Program-made: the position numbers and the translations under genes
Assembly: GCA_018725345.1 (NCBI GenBank)
Contig: QLUI01000141.1
Span: 1-5,291 of the forward strand
Direction of reading: 5' to 3'
From: Bacillota bacterium
GTDB lineage: Bacteria; Bacillota; Dethiobacteria; Dethiobacterales; Dethiobacteraceae
DNA: 5,291 nucleotides
The notes under the pieces: model-generated
Told to the model about the DNA's origin: nothing
The model's database searches: none
The model's input: only the letters and a program-made list of their open reading frames with translations
Part shown: positions 1 through 5,192 of the stretch, piece by piece
Layout: every line of letters starts with the position of its first letter
Numbering within the stretch: the first letter of the stretch is position 1

Positions 1-38
1 CTAACCCAGGGATCACCGGCTGCAAGGATGAAATGCAA

Positions 39-55
39 AGCCACTCCGAGCGGCT
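39..55 (-). terminator. Hairpin in repeat B copy 1, possible terminator
   Basis: AGCCACT and AGCGGCT form a 7-bp stem with one A-C mismatch and a 3-base loop. On the minus strand the stem is followed by TTTGCATTTC, a poor but T-rich tail. It sits at the stop codon of the truncated toxin frame, which would suit termination of the toxin-antitoxin transcript. The copy at 5152-5168 is perfectly paired. It could instead be a structural hairpin of the repeat. Confidence 0.35.
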
Positions 56-236
56 ACTTATCTTGATTGGAGTATAGCAGATGGCTTGAGCTGAATGCTA
101 CCCTTTTGTGGGCCGCTAATTGGAAAATCTGCAATCTATCAATCATTCGTTGAGCATACACGGGCGAGTCTTGTGCGATATGCTCGTAGATTGACAGTAG
201 ATGTTCTACTGCCGTGTTCGTCCAGTGTACTTTCAC
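54..236 (-). pseudogene. Truncated RelE/ParE-family toxin of a type II toxin-antitoxin pair
   Basis: The first ~35 residues (MKVHWTNTAVEHLL... through AQRMIDRL) look like the N-terminus of RelE/ParE-superfamily toxins: a beta strand, then two helices typically reading EHLLSIYEHIAQDSP and YAQRMIDRL. Intact members are about 90-100 residues. Here the frame ends at 60 residues, and the last ~25 (from about position 131 down) are encoded mostly by repeat B and do not resemble the family. The beta-sheet core that carries activity in RelE/ParE toxins is missing, so I infer an inactive toxin. It starts with GTG, overlapping the antitoxin stop by 4 bp (GTGA), the usual translational coupling. A second frame holds DFPISG near 130-113, reminiscent of the FPxSGR segment of this family, so a deletion plus frameshift is also possible. 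Confidence 0.7.
71..79 (-). promoter_or_regulatory. Extended -10 promoter motif in repeat B copy 1
   Basis: On the minus strand TG-C-TATACT matches the extended -10 form TGNTATAAT in all but one base. The homologous place in repeat B copy 2 has TG-A-TATAAT, with the same spacing to the hairpin that follows. No convincing -35 is visible. If active it would fire towards the left edge, into whatever gene lies outside the window. Confidence 0.4.
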
Positions 237-421
237 TTTGGCAATCCGAACTTAGCACGGACATCTTTTACGTCAAGAGTTCGGCCAGTTTTGCTATCTT
301 CAAGCCCAGCTTCGATGGCCTGCCGAATATAAATCTCATACATCAAGTCATCCCATGTTGCGTTTTCCGGCAACTTCTCCAACAACCGGTACGCTTCCTG
401 TCTGATATTGGCAGTTTGCAT
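233..421 (-). CDS. Antitoxin of a RelE/ParE-type toxin-antitoxin system
   Basis: This is a 62-residue acidic protein without membrane segments. It has the pattern seen in small antitoxins encoded just before RelE/ParE toxins: an N-terminal helix with LLEKLPENATWDDLMYEIY, then a tail ending DVRAKFGLPK that would wrap the toxin. The ATG at 421 has a strong GGAGG seven bases upstream. The stop overlaps the toxin GTG start by 4 bp. In intact systems such antitoxins neutralise the toxin and often repress their own operon. Here the partner is truncated, so it may be an orphan, or may act on related toxins elsewhere in the genome. Repeat A copy 1 ends only 23 bp upstream of the start. Family assignment rests on size, sequence style and position next to a toxin-like gene, not on a catalytic motif. 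Confidence 0.75.
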   Translation of the reverse strand: MQTANIRQEAYRLLEKLPENATWDDLMYEIYIRQAIEAGLEDSKTGRTLDVKDVRAKFGLPK

Positions 422-444
422 TATTCAACCTCCACATTGATATA

Positions 445-512
445 CCTAACCCAGACAAGCCGGAACCAAAAAGTTTTCCATTTCGCGCAAGAGTTTAGAT
501 CTAAGGGACTAA
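445..512 (-). repeat. Repeat A, copy 1 (68-bp direct repeat of 5019-5086)
   Basis: These 68 bases match 5019-5086 in the same orientation with two substitutions and no gaps. On the minus strand the element starts with TTAGTCCC and ends CTGGGTTAGG, shortly before the antitoxin start. It contains a perfect palindrome TTAGATCTAA (495-504) and a short hairpin (GGAAC at 462-466 with GTTTTCC at 473-479, imperfect, A-rich loop on the plus strand). The sequence just outside differs between the copies, so the homology is sharply bounded. With its partner it brackets the four-gene operon exactly. Confidence 0.9.
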
Positions 513-585
513 TTAGGGCAATGGTTGGTAAGGATGGGCTAGGATTACAAAGGTGGTTGAACCTTAACGCACTGGCAGGATCCAT

Positions 586-1719
586 CTAAGAAGCCTCCGC
601 CAAAAGTCCGTGTGCTTCAAAAACTTGCCTAGCGTATACTGTAGTCAATTCAGGCACCATATCTCGCAGGCCATCAAGAAGAACCAAGTCACAGCGTTCA
701 ACGACATGTCGAGGGTTACCCCGTGTCAATCGATATACGTATTCGACGAAATCCTTGGTATAAGGAATCAAAGGCTTATTTATTAGGACTCCGCCCTTGA
801 CTCTGTCACGGCGGAGGCGAAGTTCAATTAGTTCACTCGCTTCTACCAAATCTAAGGGTTGCAATTCTATAATCTCTTCCTTCCGATCTAGGAAGGGTTG
901 AATTGGTCCTCCTCTTCGATGCTCTCTTTTCTCAAGATCTTTCAATCCTGTCCAACCTGCCCTAGATATTCCAAAGAAAAACACTATATTGGCAAGAGGT
1001 TGACCGAATTCCAATGCTTTAGGTGATTGTGGCAGGTCGTATAAGTCACGAAGCGCATTAAACACATTGGCTATCTTAGCCCCGGTCATCTGACTAAACA
1101 CATACTCAACCTCATCTACTAATAGAAGCAGAGTTAGAATTCTTGCTCGTTTGAGTAAGTAAAGAAGAGCCAACAAATAGTCTTTAGCAACTTCTGTAGA
1201 AGCCAGCTTTCGCCTTGCTCCCAGATTCCTAAGCTCTGTCGTCGTCAGGGGTCTGTCACCTCTGAGAAAAGCCGTTGCTAACTCATCGTCACAGAGGTAC
1301 TTTTCTAGTACGATAGCGATATCTGGAAACACGGTAGCCACTTTATCAAGAGAACCCTTCGCCAGTCGCCCCGAAATACTTTTCGGCTGGAGTCCGCGAA
1401 ACATTCTCATTATGAAATCTAATCCGAAACGCTGGACTGTATCCTCTGGAAGGAATTTTAAGTATAGGGGCAAGATCTCCTTGTCCTGCTTGAATTGTTC
1501 ACCTATTTGATATAACGTGTACGACTTCCCTAACCCGTAGTCTCCTACAATAAAATTGAGAGAGTTCCCACTTAATCCTTTGCGTCTGTCTATGACTTCT
1601 GTCCATCTCCGTTGCTCGTCTTTTCTATCTGCCATTGGAGCTGTCAGGTCGACACGGGAAGCAAAAGGATCCCTTTTTAATCGATATTTGCTTTTTAAAA
1701 ATGCATCTCTGCTTGTCAT
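586..1719 (-). CDS. Orc1/Cdc6-like AAA+ ATPase, putative defence operon component
   Basis: This is a soluble P-loop ATPase of 377 residues. Numbered from the ATG at 1719, Walker A is GDYGLGKS at 59-66. Walker B is a run of leucines ending VDE at about 195-203. A sensor-1-like strand FFFGISRAG lies near 247-255, and a sensor-2-like RGNPRHVVE at about 333-341. This order and the GNPR segment recall Orc1/Cdc6 and STAND-like ATPases that load or sense DNA. I assign no closer family. A longer ATG start at 1743 exists, but the ATG at 1719 has a strong AAGGAG eight bases upstream, so I prefer it. The gene follows its upstream neighbour after 5 bp and is the last of the operon. Its likely role, inferred from context, is an NTP-dependent switch that recruits or licenses the nuclease on target DNA. 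Confidence 0.85.
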   Translation of the reverse strand: MTSRDAFLKSKYRLKRDPFASRVDLTAPMADRKDEQRRWTEVIDRRKGLSGNSLNFIVGDYGLGKSYTLYQIGEQFKQDKEILPLYLKFLPEDTVQRFGLDFIMRMFRGLQPKSISGRLAKGSLDKVATVFPDIAIVLEKYLCDDELATAFLRGDRPLTTTELRNLGARRKLASTEVAKDYLLALLYLLKRARILTLLLLVDEVEYVFSQMTGAKIANVFNALRDLYDLPQSPKALEFGQPLANIVFFFGISRAGWTGLKDLEKREHRRGGPIQPFLDRKEEIIELQPLDLVEASELIELRLRRDRVKGGVLINKPLIPYTKDFVEYVYRLTRGNPRHVVERCDLVLLDGLRDMVPELTTVYARQVFEAHGLLAEAS

Positions 1720-1724
1720 ATCCG

Positions 1725-2570
1725 TTACTCCTTCGTGAAGCAAATTGAAATCGTTTGATAGTACTTGTCCCCCAAAATAAACAGATTCTCTTCAGGGCCC
1801 ATTGAACGGCCAAAAGTGATCGTATACTCGTTAGCAATATGTGACATTCTCGTTAACAAAATATCAAATTGATTCTTGGTAATCGTAGCAGATGTGTCCT
1901 TATAAACTGATACCGCCACTTTTTCCCGTAGCTCTTCTATATCGATGCTGCGAACACTTGACTGACGCTGCACTAGTTCCTTATATCCATCAAAAAGATA
2001 ATGCTTAAAGAAGTGATGCTTGCCGGTAACTTCTAAGTCAGCCTGTGCCTGCCGCAAATTGTTCGAATTGACTTGGAGATGGTTATCTTGTATGCACACT
2101 AGGCCAGCGTAGCTAAGGTAGGCAATCCAGTCTCGTACACGTTCAAGCGATTGGTTTCGGCTTGGCGCTTCTATTTTGGGCACCTGTGTGTTCTGAAACT
2201 GCTCCGCTGCTATCGATCCAATTTTCTCCAACTCCTCCGTGAAGTGTGCTGTAGCTTGGTCTATTTCTAGCAGGACAACCTGTAGAACTCGTAGCCCCTG
2301 AGGCTCCGAGTTGTCAAAGGCAGTAACTATAAGTGTACCGTTCGCACTTAGTCTTATGCTTTGCTCATATCCTATGATTAACCCTAAGCGCCTTAATGTT
2401 GGAATGACCATTCCTCGGAAGACACTTTTTTCATCCTTCCCCGGATACAGATTTAGTACCGCCTCTCGAAGGCCATCACGGTCGAAGGGGTGATCATGAA
2501 CACACCCCAGTAAGGCAAAAATCTTGTGGCTCGAGGCCTTTAATACGGGCAATGTCTTCCTATTATTCAT
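1725..2570 (-). CDS. Uncharacterised protein with winged-helix-like segments, operon gene 3
   Basis: I do not recognise this 281-residue protein. It is soluble, with no signal peptide or membrane segment and no nuclease or NTPase motif that I can see. Residues ~10-80 read like a winged helix: helices with HKIFALLG and LREAVLNLYPGK, a recognition-like helix VIPTLRRLGLI, then a hairpin ending IRLSANGTLI. A second such unit may lie at ~138-168 (LERVRDWIAYLSYAGLV, then a hairpin), and a helical stretch with IDIEELREKV follows near 208-220. DNA binding or a bridging role between nuclease and ATPase is therefore inferred, not shown. The chosen ATG at 2570 overlaps the nuclease stop as ATGA, which favours coupled translation. 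A GTG at 2585 with AGGA four bases upstream would add five residues and cannot be excluded. Confidence 0.7.
   Translation of the reverse strand: MNNRKTLPVLKASSHKIFALLGCVHDHPFDRDGLREAVLNLYPGKDEKSVFRGMVIPTLRRLGLIIGYEQSIRLSANGTLIVTAFDNSEPQGLRVLQVVLLEIDQATAHFTEELEKIGSIAAEQFQNTQVPKIEAPSRNQSLERVRDWIAYLSYAGLVCIQDNHLQVNSNNLRQAQADLEVTGKHHFFKHYLFDGYKELVQRQSSVRSIDIEELREKVAVSVYKDTSATITKNQFDILLTRMSHIANEYTITFGRSMGPEENLFILGDKYYQTISICFTKE
1728..1733 (-). promoter_or_regulatory. Ribosome binding site that fixes the ATPase start
   Basis: AAGGAG on the minus strand lies within the last codons of the upstream gene and eight bases before the ATG at 1719. It supports the shorter ATPase start over the ATG at 1743, and it ties translation of the last two genes together. 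Confidence 0.75.
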
Positions 2571-3541
2571 CGGTCTTTGTCGCACTCATTCCTGTATTTA
2601 CAGTGTATACAATATTGGTCTCTGCTCGCCAGTGGTGGTGGAGTTCCGGTGTCCTGTAATAATATCTCAAATGCTTCATTTCGCCTATCTAAGAACTCAT
2701 GCCTTAGTTGATCGTCAATGACAAATGCATAACTTCTAGCAGTAGCAAAAGCCCTACTATGAGTCTCCAGAAAATAGATGATCCCGAAGTTCATGTCGTT
2801 ACCAGAACCATACTGGTTTTCATAAGCTATGGCATACCCAGCGCAAGTAAGTGGATAAAAATCTTTAAAAGCAGCTCCACTTTTGATATCCCCCACGACT
2901 TGCAAAGAGCTGATAAGAAAATCTGGCGTCGAGGGGGAACTTATTCCGATTACCTTTGCATCTGGTGATATTTGTACGTTTCTATGCTTAATAGGAACTC
3001 GTGCTAGTAGTGAATTGTTGGGACTCGTGCCCCCATTAAGAAACCAATCTGCTCCGAGCATCGCCAATTCATAACGACCGGTATACTGCAAAACCAAGAT
3101 AAAATTGGTAACATCCTCTGCTGGAGCTGAAGAATGACGCTTTAGCTTCTTCAGCGCCCCCTGCTTGTTAGTTATAAATCGGTTGGAATAATCTTCCATA
3201 AGATTCTTGATTGAATCATAAGATTCCTCACTACTACCATCAAACAAGTTCTTATACTCGTCAATAAGGCCCATACAGAAGTCCTCTATTAGAGGCCCAG
3301 CAATGCGCCCCCAGGTCGAAGAACCTCGAAGTCTCCTTTTCTTCAAAAGGAAGAGATCTCGCCGTGTTGGGCAATAAATGCTAGCAATGTCACCCACGGA
3401 CAACGGACTTAAATGACTAAACTCCGCCGGTAATAATATAGGTTCCTCGCGCTTGTACCCACGCAGACCGATCCCAGATACTGCCTTATCGAAATCCCTG
3501 GACAAATCCCAAAGCTGCCAATTTGTACCTATTTGAAACAT
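2567..3541 (-). CDS. Cas4-like Fe-S PD-(D/E)XK (RecB-family) nuclease
   Basis: This 324-residue protein has the layout of Cas4/AddB-type Fe-S nucleases. One cysteine sits in an N-terminal segment YCPTRRDLFLL (Cys57), much like the CPRxxYL start of Cas4. Three more form a C-terminal CxxCx5C (Cys311, 314, 320). Between them is the PD-(D/E)XK core: PDF (Asp207), GDIKSG (Asp218, Lys220), then a tyrosine-containing helix LTCAGYAIAYE resembling the QxxxY motif. The histidine of the GRxxH motif is not evident in WGRIAGPLIEDF (77-88). The known chemistry of the family is metal-dependent DNA cleavage with a 4Fe-4S cluster for stability. No cas1, cas2 or CRISPR repeats lie nearby, so this is a solo member serving the methyltransferase operon, probably as its effector. 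The ATG at 3541 follows a GGGGAG nine bases upstream, 35 bp after the methyltransferase stop. Confidence 0.85.
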   Translation of the reverse strand: MFQIGTNWQLWDLSRDFDKAVSGIGLRGYKREEPILLPAEFSHLSPLSVGDIASIYCPTRRDLFLLKKRRLRGSSTWGRIAGPLIEDFCMGLIDEYKNLFDGSSEESYDSIKNLMEDYSNRFITNKQGALKKLKRHSSAPAEDVTNFILVLQYTGRYELAMLGADWFLNGGTSPNNSLLARVPIKHRNVQISPDAKVIGISSPSTPDFLISSLQVVGDIKSGAAFKDFYPLTCAGYAIAYENQYGSGNDMNFGIIYFLETHSRAFATARSYAFVIDDQLRHEFLDRRNEAFEILLQDTGTPPPLASRDQYCIHCKYRNECDKDR

Positions 3542-3576
3542 TGTATCCGTCTCCCCTTCACTGCCAGACTACATCT

Positions 3577-5010
3577 TTAAGCACCATCAGTAGTACTGGG
3601 TTTTCTGAAGACAATTATCCATTCAGCAGGAATAACGTCAGCAGTAGTATTCCGCTTTGTCATTAGTCCTCGAGACTTGATCTCGTCTATGACCATTAAC
3701 CTGACCCTAAATCCTTCTTGGGTAGCCAAATCAGTTAGTATCTGATTGTTTGGTACCCGGTATTTAAGGACACGGTTATTTCCGACAACGATGACGAAGT
3801 GCCCGCTAGGCTTTATGACCCGGAAAAGCTCTGTAAAAGAAGTTCTCATATCGTCGAAGTAATTGGCCATCAGCCTGGCACGATGTTTGTCTCTGCTGAA
3901 GACATTTTCTATGAATTCATCGGCGACAGCATGACCCACAGTCTTTAATTCACCATATTCGTCACAGGTCATGCGCTCTGTACCAATCATTGAAGCGTCC
4001 ATCGCACGAAATTCGTCATATGAGCCTAATCCCAACCAATACCACTCAAGCCTCAGTGATCGAGCATACTTCTGGGCATTCATGTATGGGGGAGATGTAA
4101 TTACCAAATCTACGGAATCAAGGGGGAACATCCTAGCGGCAGCTTTAGCCAGTAGACCTTTCTCCTTAATTGGAGCCATATTCAAGTTTAGTGCATCGTC
4201 CCACACTACCTCGGCGCTTCCTAATTCCCGCACTTTTGATGCTTCTTCAAGACGGCGGAAACGTTTAATGAATTCTTGCAGTGTTAACGCGAAGAGAGTT
4301 TCTACATTAGCATTTGTTCTCTCTTCCACCATCCGGCTAACTTTCTTGTGTGCAGGCGAATTTGAGTCAAACTTCTCGGGTTTGAGTACCACAGGGGGGC
4401 TAATCCGCGGATCAGCAAAGGCTACTCTCCTCACCATGGAGGAATAGCACACCCAAAAGAAGTCCCTTATGCTCTCATCTTGAAAGGTTTCAATACCTGC
4501 TTTGACCTTCGCCAATCCCTTTTGCACCTTCTTAGAGAACCACAGGTCTCGGTTTTGAAAGTCGGGAATTTCCGGATCATGCGTGCTCAAGGAAATGGAC
4601 TTGATAATATCCTCGGCTGCTTCCTGAAGGCTAATTGTGTTGAAGACAGTGGTCTTAACCTTGGCGATCAACCGAGCAATCGGATTAATCTCAATACCCA
4701 AAACTCGGTGACCTTGAAGCATTCCTTCCAGCAACACCGTGCCTGAACCTGCAAAGGGGTCCAGTATTGTTGCGTTGGAAGGACAAATGCTACTAGCCAG
4801 GAAGAAAGTGGGAATATGTGGAAGAAGTTTCGCAGTGTAGCGATGTATTAGGTGAGTGTATCTGTCAGTTCCTTTAATCCATGGACATTTATCACGAAAG
4901 CTAACAACCTGTGGTTCGCCACAACGTTCATATTCGGCTATGTAATGCTCCAAGCTTTCGCCTACTATGCTATTAGGTTCAATTGAATTTCGTACAGCTA
5001 ATTCCGTCAA
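3577..5010 (-). CDS. Site-specific DNA methyltransferase (SPPY type, N4-cytosine or N6-adenine)
   Basis: This is an S-adenosylmethionine-dependent amino-methyltransferase of 477 residues. Motif I, which binds the cofactor, is DPFAGSGT at 84-91. The acidic residue of motif II is in IEIN at 106-109. The catalytic motif IV is TSPPY at 305-309, followed by a family-typical aromatic stretch with LEWYWLGLG. A motif X-like segment (TDRYTHLIHRYTAKLLP) precedes motif I. The ~200 residues between motifs I and IV probably include the target-recognition region. SPPY does not separate N4-cytosine from N6-adenine methylation. The start is TTG: GGAG lies six bases upstream, and the nearby ATG at 5015 runs into a stop after two codons. 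As first gene of the operon it would mark host DNA so that the downstream nuclease module spares it. The specificity cannot be read from the sequence. Confidence 0.9.
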   Translation of the reverse strand: MTELAVRNSIEPNSIVGESLEHYIAEYERCGEPQVVSFRDKCPWIKGTDRYTHLIHRYTAKLLPHIPTFFLASSICPSNATILDPFAGSGTVLLEGMLQGHRVLGIEINPIARLIAKVKTTVFNTISLQEAAEDIIKSISLSTHDPEIPDFQNRDLWFSKKVQKGLAKVKAGIETFQDESIRDFFWVCYSSMVRRVAFADPRISPPVVLKPEKFDSNSPAHKKVSRMVEERTNANVETLFALTLQEFIKRFRRLEEASKVRELGSAEVVWDDALNLNMAPIKEKGLLAKAAARMFPLDSVDLVITSPPYMNAQKYARSLRLEWYWLGLGSYDEFRAMDASMIGTERMTCDEYGELKTVGHAVADEFIENVFSRDKHRARLMANYFDDMRTSFTELFRVIKPSGHFVIVVGNNRVLKYRVPNNQILTDLATQEGFRVRLMVIDEIKSRGLMTKRNTTADVIPAEWIIVFRKPSTTDGA

Positions 5011-5016
5011 TTCATT

Positions 5017-5021
5017 CTCCT
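5017..5021 (-). promoter_or_regulatory. Ribosome binding site of the methyltransferase, half supplied by repeat A
   Basis: AGGAG on the minus strand stands six bases before the TTG start at 5010. Its first bases are the end of repeat A (TTAGG), and the last AG belongs to unique sequence. The equivalent place after repeat A copy 1 reads TTAGGTATAT and makes no such site; the antitoxin has its own GGAGG further on. Confidence 0.65.
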
Positions 5022-5086
5022 AACCCAGACAAGCCGGAACCAAAAAGTTTCCCATTTCGCGCAAGGGTTTAGATCTAAGGGACTAA
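5019..5086 (-). repeat. Repeat A, copy 2 (68-bp direct repeat of 445-512)
   Basis: This copy is identical to 445-512 at 66 of 68 positions. It carries the same palindrome TTAGATCTAA (5069-5078) and the same small hairpin. Read on the minus strand it runs from TTAGTCCC to CTGGGTTAGG and ends eight bases before the methyltransferase start. It stands between repeat B copy 2 and the operon, separated from repeat B by only about 27 unique bases. The two A copies define a 4,574-bp unit containing the whole operon plus one repeat. Confidence 0.9.
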
Positions 5087-5151
5087 CTACTTATTATCCA
5101 GAAAAACCCATGCCTAACCCAGAGATCACCCTCTGCGAGCATGAAATGCAA

Positions 5152-5168
5152 AGCCGCTCAGAGCGGCT
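5152..5168 (-). terminator. Perfect GC-rich hairpin in repeat B copy 2, possible terminator or leader hairpin
   Basis: AGCCGCT and AGCGGCT form a perfect 7-bp stem with a 3-base loop. On the minus strand TTTGCATTTC follows, which is compatible with a weak intrinsic terminator. It lies only about 10-25 bases after the start point predicted from the -10 motif at 5184-5189, so it may instead be a leader hairpin or attenuator of the operon transcript. Confidence 0.35.
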
Positions 5169-5183
5169 ACTTACCTTGATGTC

Positions 5184-5192
5184 ATTATATCA
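5184..5192 (-). promoter_or_regulatory. Extended -10 promoter, candidate promoter of the defence operon
   Basis: The minus strand reads TG-A-TATAAT, an exact extended -10 element. At 17-bp spacing the -35 position reads CTGTAA (5207-5212), a weak match to TTGACA, as is usual for extended -10 promoters. It points at the methyltransferase about 175 bp away, with no other gene between. The motif and its spacing to the following hairpin are kept in repeat B copy 1. Confidence 0.5.

Larger units (their letters stand above)
1..126 (-). repeat. Repeat B, copy 1 (direct repeat of 5114-5242)
   Basis: This stretch aligns in the same orientation with 5114-5242. Similarity is high over the first ~68 bases, weaker in the middle, and clear again at the far end (GCTAAYTKGAAA on the plus strand). 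On the minus strand it begins near TTAGC and ends in CTGGGTTAG at the window edge, the same terminal bases as repeat A. It carries a -10-like TATACT preceded by TG (71-79) and an imperfect hairpin (39-55). The 3' part of the truncated toxin frame lies inside it, so the element seems to have replaced the end of the toxin gene. The window cuts off its last bases. The similarity is seen directly. Whether it is a mobile element, a recombination site or a regulatory module is not known. Confidence 0.75.

Noticed and set aside
28..66. Short plus-strand frame starting MKCKA and ending at TGA, present in both B copies
   Set aside because: It is only 12 codons long. Reading-frame agreement between the copies follows from the gap-free similarity of that part of the repeat. 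There is no ribosome binding site.
445..512. Terminal inverted repeats of an insertion sequence
   Set aside because: The two A copies are in direct, not inverted, orientation and no transposase frame lies between or beside them.
513..585. AAGGT/ACCTT hairpin just after the ATPase stop as an operon terminator
   Set aside because: The stem is only 5 bp and no T tract follows on the minus strand, so it is too weak to call.
95..589. 164-codon open frame on the plus strand covering the toxin-antitoxin region
   Set aside because: It is antisense to the antitoxin and toxin genes and runs through both repeats. It shows no recognisable family features and no good ribosome binding site, so it is a shadow frame.
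1625..1837. 70-codon minus-strand frame across the gene 3 / ATPase junction
   Set aside because: It lies out of frame over two well supported genes and shows no motif.
3971..4447. 158-codon open frame on the plus strand inside the methyltransferase gene
   Set aside because: It is antisense to a gene with clear catalytic motifs and its own sequence is low-quality and serine-rich, so it is a shadow frame.
445..5122. CRISPR array, because of the repeated sequences and a Cas4-like protein
   Set aside because: The repeats are only two pairs, kilobases apart, with no regular spacers, and no cas1, cas2 or effector gene is present.
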